From assembly GCA_030041135.1 (NCBI GenBank), contig JASHOL010000187.1, positions 1-38,209 on the forward strand: a stretch of 38,209 nucleotides of DNA, read 5' to 3'. Position 1 is the stretch's first letter, and every line of letters begins with the position of its first letter. The DNA is from Streptosporangiaceae bacterium. Lineage in GTDB: Bacteria > Actinomycetota > Actinomycetes > Streptosporangiales > Streptosporangiaceae. The translations under genes were made by a program, and so were the position numbers. A model generated the notes under the pieces. It saw nothing but the letters and a program-made list of their open reading frames with translations. It made no database searches and was not told the DNA's origin. Shown here one piece after another: positions 1-6,416 of the stretch.

Positions 1-380
1 TCCCCCGTGACGGTCGCCAGCGCGATGCCGCGCCGGTCGTGCAGGTCGATCACTTCCTCCAGCTCGCGCGGGGAGCGGGTGAGACGGTCCACGTGCCAGC
101 ACACCACCGCGTCGATGAGCCGGGCGTCGATGTCCGCCAGCAGCTGCCGCCACTGCGGTCGAGGCCGGCTGCTGTAAGCGGACACGTCATTGTCTGGATA
201 CACCCGGGCCACGGGCCAGCCCAGCCGCTCGCACAGCGCGCGGCAGTCTTCCTCCTGCCGGGTCACGCCCAAGCCCGCGCCGGTCCGGTCAGAGGAGATG
301 CGGACGTAGATCGCGGCCCGTTGCGGGCCCGCGGGGCGGCTGGCCGACGGTACGATCGAGTGTTCTAAAACGGTGCTCAT
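1..380 (-). CDS. Serine recombinase / resolvase family protein, N-terminal part (cut by window edge)
   Basis: The reverse strand from the ATG at 380 reads without a stop to the left edge (126 codons). It gives an N-terminal catalytic domain of the resolvase/invertase family: a short leader, then AAIYVRISSD at residues 22-31, where Ser29 in R-I-S is the expected nucleophile. The conserved arginine block DRLTRSPRELEEVIDL follows at about 98-113. The phrase VTRQEEDCRALCERLGW (39-55) is typical of large serine integrases and of related stand-alone recombinases. These enzymes cut both DNA strands at short att or res sites through a 5'-phosphoserine link. The C-terminal recombinase and zinc-ribbon parts lie outside the window, so I cannot tell integrase from resolvase or IS607-type transposase. 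The recombinase family call is secure; the subclass is not. Confidence 0.88.
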   Translation of the reverse strand, partial: MSTVLEHSIVPSASRPAGPQRAAIYVRISSDRTGAGLGVTRQEEDCRALCERLGWPVARVYPDNDVSAYSSRPRPQWRQLLADIDARLIDAVVCWHVDRLTRSPRELEEVIDLHDRRGIALATVTG

Positions 381-388
381 GGTACACA

Positions 389-415
389 ATTTTAGTGCCG
401 TCAGTGCGACAGCAA
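389..415 (-). promoter_or_regulatory. Candidate promoter of the serine recombinase gene
   Basis: On the minus strand TTGCTG (415-410) is followed after 15 nt by TAAAAT (394-389). TAAAAT lies 8 nt before the recombinase ATG at 380, so the transcript would be nearly leaderless. The spacing between the two hexamers is shorter than the usual 16-18 nt, so only the -10 element is reasonably convincing. Confidence 0.4.
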
Positions 416-476
416 GTTGCCCTGAGATGTCGTTTGACTCGGCGCGTTGCGACAGCGAACTGCCCAACGCTGTCGC
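406..476. repeat. Three copies of GCGACAGC, two forming a 9-bp inverted repeat
   Basis: GCGACAGC occurs directly at 406-413. It occurs again as GCGACAGCG at 449-457, which pairs perfectly with the inverted copy CGCTGTCGC at 468-476 across a 10-nt spacer. The cluster lies directly upstream of the serine recombinase gene, and its first copy overlaps the candidate -35 region. It could be an operator or a recombinase-binding site. In DNA this G/C rich, chance cannot be excluded. Confidence 0.45.
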
Positions 477-743
477 TGGGCGCAGGCGACGCCCGGGTGC
501 GAGGACGTGGCGCATGGGATGAACACCACGTGCGCGGTACGGCCAGTCATCGGCGACGGGTCGCTGATTATTCTGCGTAGTTAGACGATTGCATTTCAAC
601 GAGCTGAGACGGGTAGGCCAAAGCCCGGCCGACGCGGCTACTGAACAACCGGTCCCCCGGCCCAGATTAGGGCCACGATGCAACAGAGCAGCTTGAGCGC
701 ATAGCATTAGAACGAAGTTTCGGGTGACTGCCCGTCGGCGGGA

Positions 744-749
744 TACAAT
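744..749 (+). promoter_or_regulatory. -10 element TACAAT, leaderless-type
   Basis: TACAAT differs from the consensus TATAAT at one base. It ends 7 nt before the ATG at 757, placing the expected transcription start on or next to that ATG. This decides the start of the following gene, because the alternative ATG at 748 and GTG at 724 overlap or precede the -10. Confidence 0.6.
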
Positions 750-756
750 GGAACAC

Positions 757-1107
757 ATGGACTCCGAGCGCGTCGTCGCGGTCCGGACGGCTTACGAGGC
801 CCGGCCCGGCAAGCACGCGATCGTCATCCTCGACCTCGCCGACTTGCGCGGCCCTACCACGAGCGTGATCGAGCTGCCGTTGTGGCTTTACTGGAGCTCA
901 CCCAGCCGCACCTTTGACCTTGACGACCCGGAGAAGCGGCGCTGGCTCTACCAGATCGTGCTGCGCGAAGCCAGAGCGGCGCGGGATCTGACCAGCTACC
1001 TGGACCGCGAGACGCTGATCGAACTCTGGCCGCAGCTGCACCTTCCGAAGGGCGTCCGGCAGGCGTGGGAAGACTTGCACCCGGTCCTTCGACGCGCGGC
1101 GGCCTGA
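757..1107 (+). CDS. Small partner protein of an AbiEii-type nucleotidyltransferase (candidate antitoxin)
   Basis: This 116-residue acidic protein is coded immediately before the nucleotidyltransferase gene, and its TGA overlaps the next ATG (ATGA at 1105-1109). I chose the ATG at 757 because of the TACAAT -10 seven nt upstream; an ATG at 748 and a GTG at 724 are in frame. The C-terminal half carries the pattern W-x-Y-x-x-V-L-R-E-A (about 66-75), then DLTSYLDRETLIELWPQL and LPKGVRQAWEDLHPVL. I recognise no named domain and see no winged-helix DNA-binding region like that of the usual antitoxin AbiEi. The overlap and order suggest it neutralises or delivers the downstream enzyme, but that is inference. 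It could also be a conserved protein of unrelated function that is co-transcribed. Confidence 0.72.
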   Translation: MDSERVVAVRTAYEARPGKHAIVILDLADLRGPTTSVIELPLWLYWSSPSRTFDLDDPEKRRWLYQIVLREARAARDLTSYLDRETLIELWPQLHLPKGVRQAWEDLHPVLRRAAA

Positions 1108-1763
1108 TGCCGCTGAGGGAGATCCACCGCCAGGTTGCATCGGTTGCACTACGGGCTGCGGCGGAGTTCGGCTTCGCGCTCGGCGGCGGCAACGCCTTGA
1201 TCGCGCATGGCGTCATCGAGCGGTTCACCCAAGACGTTGACCTGTTCACGGACGACGAGGGCGGCGTGGAGGCCGCGGCCGGCGTAGTCGACGCGTCCCT
1301 GCGCGCGGCAGGCTTCGACATCGAGCGGAAGGACCAGACGGCGGATCTGGCCGACGTCTTCGAAGGGATGGGTGAGGGCATCGCCGAATGGATGCTCATC
1401 GCTCCCGACGGAGAGCAGACCATGGTGCAGCTCGCCTACTTCGTGCGGACTCGCCTGCCGGTCGCGATGGACCTGGGCCCGGTGCTCGATCTGGAAGACG
1501 TCGTTGGCGGAAAGGTCTGCGCGCTCGCGAGCCGAGTCGAGCCTCGTGACTATGTCGACACCGCCGCTGCTCTCCTTCGCTATGGGGTGGGCGAGGTGAT
1601 CGGCTTCGCCCGCCGTCTTGATCCCGGTCTCGCCCGCCGGGACTTCGCGGAGGCTGGGCAGCGTCTGGACGACATGGGCGATGGCGTCTTCGCTCAATAT
1701 GGCCTCACGCCGGCGGATGTTGACCAGTTGCGCAGCCAGTTTGCCGACTGGCCGCGGGACTAA
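1107..1763 (+). CDS. Nucleotidyltransferase, AbiEii/AbiGii toxin family
   Basis: This is a 218-residue protein with the pol-beta-like nucleotidyltransferase signature of the AbiEii family. GGGNALIAHG lies at 27-36, R39 follows, and TQDVDLF at 41-47 carries the two metal-binding aspartates (D43, D45). A later GGKVCALASRVEPRDYVD stretch matches the conserved K...R...RDY.D block of the family. Characterised members transfer nucleotides to tRNA acceptor ends or other targets, arresting growth and protecting populations from phage. The start is the ATG overlapping the upstream TGA; a frame extension to 1065 would run into the upstream gene. The usual upstream AbiEi gene is replaced here by a different small protein. 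Plain housekeeping use of the enzyme cannot be ruled out. Confidence 0.85.
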   Translation: MPLREIHRQVASVALRAAAEFGFALGGGNALIAHGVIERFTQDVDLFTDDEGGVEAAAGVVDASLRAAGFDIERKDQTADLADVFEGMGEGIAEWMLIAPDGEQTMVQLAYFVRTRLPVAMDLGPVLDLEDVVGGKVCALASRVEPRDYVDTAAALLRYGVGEVIGFARRLDPGLARRDFAEAGQRLDDMGDGVFAQYGLTPADVDQLRSQFADWPRD

Positions 1764-1840
1764 GACGAAGGCCGGCCGGCGCACCAGACCGTCGAGCCGG
1801 CGCAATGCGGAATTCTGTGGCGAGCCGACCGAGAGGCGCA

Positions 1841-1846
1841 TATCTT
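1841..1846 (+). promoter_or_regulatory. -10 element TATCTT, leaderless-type
   Basis: TATCTT (TANNNT form) lies exactly 6 nt before the ATG at 1853, which has no ribosome-binding sequence. This supports a leaderless transcript for the VOC gene and rejects the longer frame starting at 1805. Confidence 0.55.
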
Positions 1847-1852
1847 CCTCGT

Positions 1853-2203
1853 ATGCCCGCTGTCATCAAGTCCGTCACTTTCGACTGCGCTGACGCGCTC
1901 GCTGTAGCCGACTTCTGGGCCGCGGCCCTTGGCAGTGACGTGGATGAGGATGCGACGTCAGAGCTGGCGTACGTCGAGGCGGCGGGCTGGGGCGGGCCGA
2001 ACATGTGGTTCGCCAGGGTGCCCGAGCCGAAGGCGGCCAAGAATCGCATGCACCTGGACCTGCGCGCGCCTGACACGATGGTTAAGGAAGTCCGGCGGCT
2101 GATCGCGCTGGGCGCGACGGTCGTCGAGGAACATGAGGGTCATACAGTGATGAATGATCCAGAAGGCAACGTGTTTTGCGTGGAGCTAGGCCCCGCCGAC
2201 TGA
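1853..2203 (+). CDS. VOC (glyoxalase-fold) family protein
   Basis: This 116-residue protein belongs to the vicinal oxygen chelate superfamily. It has two beta-alpha-beta-beta-beta halves: VIKSVTFDCADALAVADFWAAAL at the N-terminus and HLDLRAPD...VRRLIALGATVV with a closing NDPEGNVFCVEL. H63 (in HLDL) and the final Glu (VEL) sit where metal-binding residues usually lie. Related actinobacterial proteins are annotated as glyoxalase or dioxygenase-like. Substrates are rarely known, and nothing nearby fixes one here. The start is supported by a -10 hexamer six nt upstream. The longer frame from 1805 adds an arginine-rich stretch without family similarity. Confidence 0.85.
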   Translation: MPAVIKSVTFDCADALAVADFWAAALGSDVDEDATSELAYVEAAGWGGPNMWFARVPEPKAAKNRMHLDLRAPDTMVKEVRRLIALGATVVEEHEGHTVMNDPEGNVFCVELGPAD

Positions 2204-2218
2204 CCTGGACAGGCCAGG

Positions 2219-2224
2219 TAGTCT
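2219..2224 (+). promoter_or_regulatory. -10 element TAGTCT, leaderless-type
   Basis: TAGTCT lies 6 nt upstream of the msrB ATG at 2231, in the 27-nt gap after the VOC gene. No Shine-Dalgarno sequence lies in that gap, so msrB-cupin is probably transcribed from here as a leaderless message. Confidence 0.5.
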
Positions 2225-2230
2225 CACGGC

Positions 2231-2629
2231 ATGGACAAGGTGCAGCTGTCAGAGGACGAGTGGCGGGCAAGGCTCTCGCCGGAGGAGTACCACGTGCTGC
2301 GGGAGGCGGGTACCGAGGCCCCGTTTGCCGGCGAATACACCGACACGGAAACGAAGGGTGTATACCGGTGCCGAGCTTGCGGGGCCGAGCTGTTCCGCTC
2401 GGACGCGAAGTTCCACTCCGGCTGCGGCTGGCCGAGCTTCTATCAGCCGTCCGAAGGCGACGCCGTGGTCCTGATTGAGGACCGCTCGCTCGGCCGCGTC
2501 CGCACCGAGGTCCGGTGCGCGGCCTGCAACTCGCACCTGGGTCACGTGTTCGAGGGAGAAGGCTACGACGTGCCAACCGATCAGCGGTGGTGCATCAACT
2601 CGGTATCCCTGACTCTCGAGGACGAGTGA
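2231..2629 (+). CDS. msrB: Peptide-methionine (R)-S-oxide reductase MsrB
   Basis: This is a 132-residue cytoplasmic repair enzyme. It reduces the R-epimer of methionine sulfoxide in proteins back to methionine with thioredoxin as the electron donor. All family hallmarks are present: two CxxC pairs that bind structural zinc (C47/C50 and C96/C99), the HSGCGWPSF block (62-70) with a candidate resolving Cys65, and the catalytic Cys121 in QRWCINS. The length is normal for a single-domain MsrB. The TGA overlaps the GTG of the cupin gene (GTGA at 2626-2629), so the two are translationally coupled. No msrA is present in the window. Confidence 0.97.
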   Translation: MDKVQLSEDEWRARLSPEEYHVLREAGTEAPFAGEYTDTETKGVYRCRACGAELFRSDAKFHSGCGWPSFYQPSEGDAVVLIEDRSLGRVRTEVRCAACNSHLGHVFEGEGYDVPTDQRWCINSVSLTLEDE

Positions 2630-3027
2630 CCAACGGCGGCCTGCGGCTGATCCGGGCCGACGAGCTGTCGGCGGCGACCGCGCAGACAAGCGGAATGCTC
2701 AGGTCGGCGGCGATCTCGGGCAACTTGACCGGAGCACAGTCGCTGTGGATGGGCCGCACGGAGTTGCCGCCGGGCGTCCGCTCGGGTGACCACCATCACG
2801 GTGCGTCCGAGACGGGGATATACGTGGTCGCGGGGTCGCCCGCGTTCGAGTTCCGCGATCCGGTCAGCGGCGAGCTCGTGCGACTGAACACCCGGCCGGG
2901 CGACTATGTGTGGGTGCCGCCGCACGTCCCGCACCGGGAGGAGAACCCGTCCCTGGACCAGGCCGCCGTGATCGTGGTCGCCAGGTCCACGCAAGAGGCG
3001 ATCGTCGTCAACGTCGACAGCCTGTGA
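2626..3027 (+). CDS. Cupin-domain protein coupled to msrB
   Basis: This 133-residue single-domain cupin starts at the GTG that overlaps the msrB stop codon. Cupin motif 1 is seen as GDHHHGASETGIYVVAG (about 55-71), with a His triplet and a Glu as likely metal ligands. Motif 2 is GDYVWVPPHVPHRE (about 92-105) with a further His. Similar small cupins are annotated as mannose-6-phosphate isomerase-like or as quercetin-dioxygenase-like proteins; the reaction here is unknown. Its tight coupling to msrB suggests a role in oxidative stress, which is inference only. Confidence 0.85.
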   Translation: MTNGGLRLIRADELSAATAQTSGMLRSAAISGNLTGAQSLWMGRTELPPGVRSGDHHHGASETGIYVVAGSPAFEFRDPVSGELVRLNTRPGDYVWVPPHVPHREENPSLDQAAVIVVARSTQEAIVVNVDSL

Positions 3028-3046
3028 CCGGTTGGGCTGTGGACCT

Positions 3047-3853
3047 TCACCACCCGCTCTTGCGCGCCCTGGCCTCGTACAGCAGCACCGATGCCGAGAC
3101 CGAGACGTTCAGCGAATCGGCAGCACCGAGCATCGGGATCCCGATCCGCTGAAAACCCGCCTCGTACCAGGGCGCCGAGATGCCGTATCGCTCGCTGCCG
3201 ATGACCAGCGCGGTGCGGCCCGCGTAATCCGCCTGCCGGTAATTAGCGCTGTCATCGGTGTCGGCGAGGTAGACGGTGCACTCGCTGCGCCGCAGCCAGG
3301 CGATGGCGTCGCTCACCTCCGCAAACTCGAATGACGGCACCTTCATGCTCATGCCCTGGCTGCTGCGGAGCACCTTCGGGTGAGTCAGCCGGGTGCGGCG
3401 GCTGGTCAGCACGAGGCAGTCCGCGCCGCAGGCATCGAGGGTTCGGATGAGCGTGCCGAGGTTACCGGGAATCTCGACCGCGTCAGCGACGAGGATCAGC
3501 GCGTCCCGGTCCAGCCGGACGCTATCTGGCCGCCAGTCAGGCAACTGGGCGAGGCTGATCAGGCCATCCGGATTCGGCCGCTCCGCCAGCCGCTCCATGG
3601 TCTTACCCGACACCTGGTATGCGCGCCTGGCCCGATCCGCCAGCTCCTGCGCGCGAACCGGCGCCTCGTCGGAATAGGCCGCGTCCGGGCACCAGACGAA
3701 CGCGTCGATGCCGACGCCGGTCGACAGCACCATGTTGTTCTCGTACAGGCCCTCGGCCACGAACATGCGCCGCGGTATCCCGGTCCGGTTGTGCTGGACG
3801 TCGCGGATCAGCTCGGCGACCGGATGCCGGAGGCCGATCTGCTGCAGGTCCAT
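3047..3853 (-). CDS. TrmH/SpoU family RNA 2'-O-methyltransferase
   Basis: This 268-residue SPOUT-class methyltransferase transfers a methyl group from SAM to a ribose 2'-OH in rRNA or tRNA. The N-terminal part (1-110) resembles the substrate-binding domain of this family. The catalytic knot follows with all three motifs: PGNLGTLIRT (129-138; N131, R137), ALVIGSERYGIS (215-226) and IPMLGAADSLNVSVSASVLL (239-258; S247, N249). The target nucleoside cannot be read from sequence, so I give no symbol. It is the last gene of a leftward operon, 14 nt after the hydroxy-acid oxidase gene. GGCGGAG lies immediately before the ATG, which is too close for an ideal ribosome site, so the exact start is not certain. 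Confidence 0.92.
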   Translation of the reverse strand: MDLQQIGLRHPVAELIRDVQHNRTGIPRRMFVAEGLYENNMVLSTGVGIDAFVWCPDAAYSDEAPVRAQELADRARRAYQVSGKTMERLAERPNPDGLISLAQLPDWRPDSVRLDRDALILVADAVEIPGNLGTLIRTLDACGADCLVLTSRRTRLTHPKVLRSSQGMSMKVPSFEFAEVSDAIAWLRRSECTVYLADTDDSANYRQADYAGRTALVIGSERYGISAPWYEAGFQRIGIPMLGAADSLNVSVSASVLLYEARARKSGW

Positions 3854-3867
3854 CTCCGCCGACCGCG

Positions 3868-5073
3868 CTACGGCCGGCGCACCAGGCAGCCGGGCTGAAG
3901 GTCGCTCAGGCTGGCGAGCCCGGCCAGCCGCATGGTCAGCTCGAAGTCGTTGCGCAGCGCCCGCAGCACGTGCCTGACACCCGCTTCACCGCCCAGCCCG
4001 AGGCCGTAGACGTACGGCCTGCCGATCAGCACCGCCCGCGCACCGAGCGCGAGCGCCTTCAGCATGTCGGCACCACCGCGGATCCCGCCGTCGAACAGCA
4101 CGGTCAGCCGGGAACTGACGGCCCGTGCTATCTCCGGCAGTGCGTCCAGCGCGGCGATCGCGCCGTCGACCTGCCGGCCGCCGTGGTTGGACACGACGAT
4201 GCCGTCGACCCCCGCGTCGGCGGCCCGCGCCGCGTCGGCCGCTGACAAGATGCCCTTGAGCACGATCGGCCCTTTCCAGTGCTCGCGTACGAACGGCAGG
4301 TCCTCCCAGGTCAACGACGTGTCACCGTACACCTCCGTATAGCGCAAGATGGCCGCGCCCGGGTCGACGTCAACCGGCGCGGCCAGCGCCGCCTGGAACG
4401 CCGGGTCGGTGAGATAGTTCTGCACCCCGATCCCGTGCAGGAACGGCAGATGCCCGTGGTCCAGGTCGCGCGGCCGCCAGGCCAGGATCCGGGTGTCGAG
4501 CGTGACCACCAGAACGCGGAAGCCCGCTGCCTGCGCCCGGCCCATCAGGCTCGCCGCAAACGCCCTGTCCTTCGGCCAGTACAGCTGGAACCAGCGCTGG
4601 CCATCGCCGTTCGCGGCTGCCACCTCCTCTATCGGAGTCGAGGCGGCGGTGCTCATCACCATCGGCACGTCCGCGGCCGCGGCGGCGCGGGCAACGGCGG
4701 ACTCGGCATCGGCGTGCACGATCGCGAGCACGCCGACCGGGGCGAGCAAGAACGGCACGTTCAGCTTCGTGCCAAGCACCGTGGTCGAGTACGACGGCGT
4801 GCTGACGTCGGTGAGCATCCGAGGCACGATCCGCCAGCGGCGAAAGGCTTCCACGTTCTCCCTGACCGTGTCGCCAGATCCTGCGCCGCCGGCCACGTAG
4901 TCGAACGAGCGCGGCGTCATAACCTGCCGGGCCGCTTCCTCGAGCGCGGACAAGTCGGCGGGGAAGGGCGGGACTGCCCACGACAGCCCGTTCAGGTAAA
5001 TCTCGTCCTGGTAGGTCTCCAGTGGCTGGCTCACCTGGCGCACTGCCCTTCCGGCCTGGCGGCTGACTGGCAT
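3868..5073 (-). CDS. FMN-dependent alpha-hydroxy acid oxidase, lactate 2-monooxygenase-like
   Basis: This 401-residue TIM-barrel flavoenzyme strongly resembles mycobacterial lactate 2-monooxygenase, which converts L-lactate and O2 to acetate, CO2 and water. Supporting blocks are YQDEIYLNGL (21-30), FDYVAGGAGSGDTVRENVEAF (split around 57-77), RWRIVPRML, RWFQLYWPKDR (160-170) and VSNHGGRQVDGAIAALDALP. His297 is the catalytic base and Arg300 binds substrate. LFDGGIRGGAD (326-336) binds FMN phosphate. Other alpha-hydroxy acids remain possible substrates. The gene follows a MarR gene by 28 nt and precedes the methyltransferase gene by 14 nt, suggesting one operon controlled by the MarR protein. 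The start is weakly supported; in-frame GTG codons near residues 11 and 14 are alternatives. Confidence 0.9.
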   Translation of the reverse strand: MPVSRQAGRAVRQVSQPLETYQDEIYLNGLSWAVPPFPADLSALEEAARQVMTPRSFDYVAGGAGSGDTVRENVEAFRRWRIVPRMLTDVSTPSYSTTVLGTKLNVPFLLAPVGVLAIVHADAESAVARAAAAADVPMVMSTAASTPIEEVAAANGDGQRWFQLYWPKDRAFAASLMGRAQAAGFRVLVVTLDTRILAWRPRDLDHGHLPFLHGIGVQNYLTDPAFQAALAAPVDVDPGAAILRYTEVYGDTSLTWEDLPFVREHWKGPIVLKGILSAADAARAADAGVDGIVVSNHGGRQVDGAIAALDALPEIARAVSSRLTVLFDGGIRGGADMLKALALGARAVLIGRPYVYGLGLGGEAGVRHVLRALRNDFELTMRLAGLASLSDLQPGCLVRRP

Positions 5074-5101
5074 CTGGCCGGCCGTCCGCGATCACTTGTC
5101 A

Positions 5102-5611
5102 TCACATCGTGCCACGCGGCTGCGGCGCCTTAGGTTGCCCGGGAGGGGAAGGCACCTGGCTGGCCCGCTGCCTGGCGCTGTCATCGAACAGGGCCGCGCG
5201 CAATACGGTGTCCGCCGCGGCGAGCTGGGCGGCGCTCACCCGCCCGGCGATCTCCCAGTTGAGTTCGGCCATGACGGTGACCACTGCACGGGCGTAGTCG
5301 CGGCCGGCCGGCGTGAGCGTGACGTTCAGCTGCCTGCTGTCGCGCGAGTCCCGCTCTGTCGTGACGTAGCCGCGCTGCTCCAGCCCGTCGACGACCTTCC
5401 TTGCCGCCTGCCGGGTCACGCCCATGGCCGCGCCGATGTGGCCGACCGGCAGCGGGCCCCGCCACAGCATCCGGACCGCGGCCGAGTCGGTGCGCCGGTA
5501 GTCGGCGTAACCGAGCCGTTCCAAGCGGCTGGTCATCTGGCCGATCCAGCTCTGCCTGGCCAGCGCCAGCAGATCGCCGAACCAATACAAAGGTGTTGAC
5601 TCTGAAGCCAT
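5102..5611 (-). CDS. MarR-family transcriptional regulator
   Basis: This 169-residue winged-helix regulator has the helix-turn-helix in the segment GHIGAAMGVTRQAARKVVDG. The wing follows as LEQRGYVTTERDSRDSRQLNVTLTPAGRDY, with the usual R-D-x-R-D-x-R-Q wing pattern. An N-terminal WFGDLLALARQSW helix serves dimerisation. It leads the leftward oxidase operon and is divergent from the DUF998 gene. A perfect 13-bp palindrome lies in the shared intergenic region and is its likely operator. The ligand is unknown; an alpha-hydroxy or aromatic acid would fit the operon, as an inference. Confidence 0.9.
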   Translation of the reverse strand: MASESTPLYWFGDLLALARQSWIGQMTSRLERLGYADYRRTDSAAVRMLWRGPLPVGHIGAAMGVTRQAARKVVDGLEQRGYVTTERDSRDSRQLNVTLTPAGRDYARAVVTVMAELNWEIAGRVSAAQLAAADTVLRAALFDDSARQRASQVPSPPGQPKAPQPRGTM

Positions 5612-5634
5612 GACCCCAGCATCTTAGAGATATG

Positions 5635-5647
5635 CAACCAGGTTGCT
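5635..5647. promoter_or_regulatory. Palindromic MarR-type operator GCAACC-A-GGTTGC
   Basis: Two perfect 6-bp arms flank one central base, 24 nt upstream of the marR start and 71 nt upstream of the DUF998 gene. The surrounding bases (ATGCAACC / GGTTGCTG) extend the symmetry partly. Position and symmetry match sites through which MarR proteins repress themselves and a divergent gene. Confidence 0.6.
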
Positions 5648-5717
5648 GTTTCTTGCGGGACCCCTCTCGGCCGCACACCCGCAGTCCCCGCCTTCCCGCG
5701 ATCTTCCTGGAGTCCCT

Positions 5718-6416
5718 GTGACTGCCGCCATCTCGCGACCGCGGCAGCGGCTCGGCCCGCCCCGCGCGAAGCCGCTAGCGTGGCTCACGCTCGCCGGGAT
5801 CGCCGTCTACGTCGCAGTCGATGTCCTGCTCGCCTTTCTGCGACCCGCGTACAGCTTGCTCTACAACGCGGAAAGCGACTACGGCCGCGGCCCGTGGTAC
5901 TGGGTCATGGACCTGAACTTCCTGCTGCGCTGCGCGTTGTCCCTCGCCATCGCCGGCGCCCTGTACCGGATTGTCCGCCCCGACGGGGGCGCCCGCGGCG
6001 GCCTGGTCCTGGTTGTCATCTGGGCGGTCAGCTCCGGCCTGCTTGCGTTCTTCGCCGACGACGCTGAGGGGCAGCCGCTGACCACCAGCGGCATCGTCCA
6101 CCTGCTGCTGGCCCTGATCGCGTTCACCAGCATTGTGATCGGCACCATCGTGATATCCGCCAGCCTGCTGTACGACCCGGCCTGGCGCCCCGCCGCGCGC
6201 GTCATGCTCGCGATCTCGATAGCCGGAGCTCTCACCTACCTGCTGCTTGCCACCGCGACCAGGGACCAGCACGTCCCTGGCGGCCTCTACGAGCGAATCT
6301 TCCTCGGCCTTGAGCTCCTGTGGATGGCCGTCGCCGCCATCACCATCGCCAGGCGGACCCAGCGACCCAGCCAGAATGAGGAGTACCTGGCAACTGCTAC
6401 AGGACCAGGGTCGTGA
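5718..6416 (+). CDS. DUF998 family integral membrane protein
   Basis: This 232-residue protein has about six hydrophobic helices. The blocks YNAESDYGRGPWYWVMDLNF (65-84) and the surrounding helices match the DUF998 family, which has no established function. I chose the GTG at 5718 because GGAG lies five nt upstream at 5709-5712; the frame opens further to 5643, but that part is proline-rich and unlike the family. The gene is divergent from marR and shares its operator region, so the MarR protein may control it. Its last 20 nt overlap the end of the convergent nuclease-like gene. Confidence 0.85.
   Translation: MTAAISRPRQRLGPPRAKPLAWLTLAGIAVYVAVDVLLAFLRPAYSLLYNAESDYGRGPWYWVMDLNFLLRCALSLAIAGALYRIVRPDGGARGGLVLVVIWAVSSGLLAFFADDAEGQPLTTSGIVHLLLALIAFTSIVIGTIVISASLLYDPAWRPAARVMLAISIAGALTYLLLATATRDQHVPGGLYERIFLGLELLWMAVAAITIARRTQRPSQNEEYLATATGPGS

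Larger units (their letters stand above)
381..743. other. Non-coding stretch between recombinase and AbiEii pair
   Basis: No convincing gene lies here. A 61-codon plus-strand reading frame at 395-580 is arginine-rich, has no ribosome site and matches no family I know. Apart from the recombinase promoter and the GCGACAGC repeats I see no tRNA-like fold or obvious att core. The base composition is more A/T rich than the flanking genes, for example around 580-600 and 700-720, as is common in acquired DNA. Confidence 0.5.

Noticed and set aside
39-368. Plus-strand frame opposite the serine recombinase
   Set aside because: The minus strand carries a complete and recognisable catalytic domain; the plus frame has no family features.
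395-580. 61-codon plus-strand frame in the left intergenic region
   Set aside because: It is arginine-rich, without ribosome site, -10 spacing or family similarity; it also crosses the GCGACAGC repeats.
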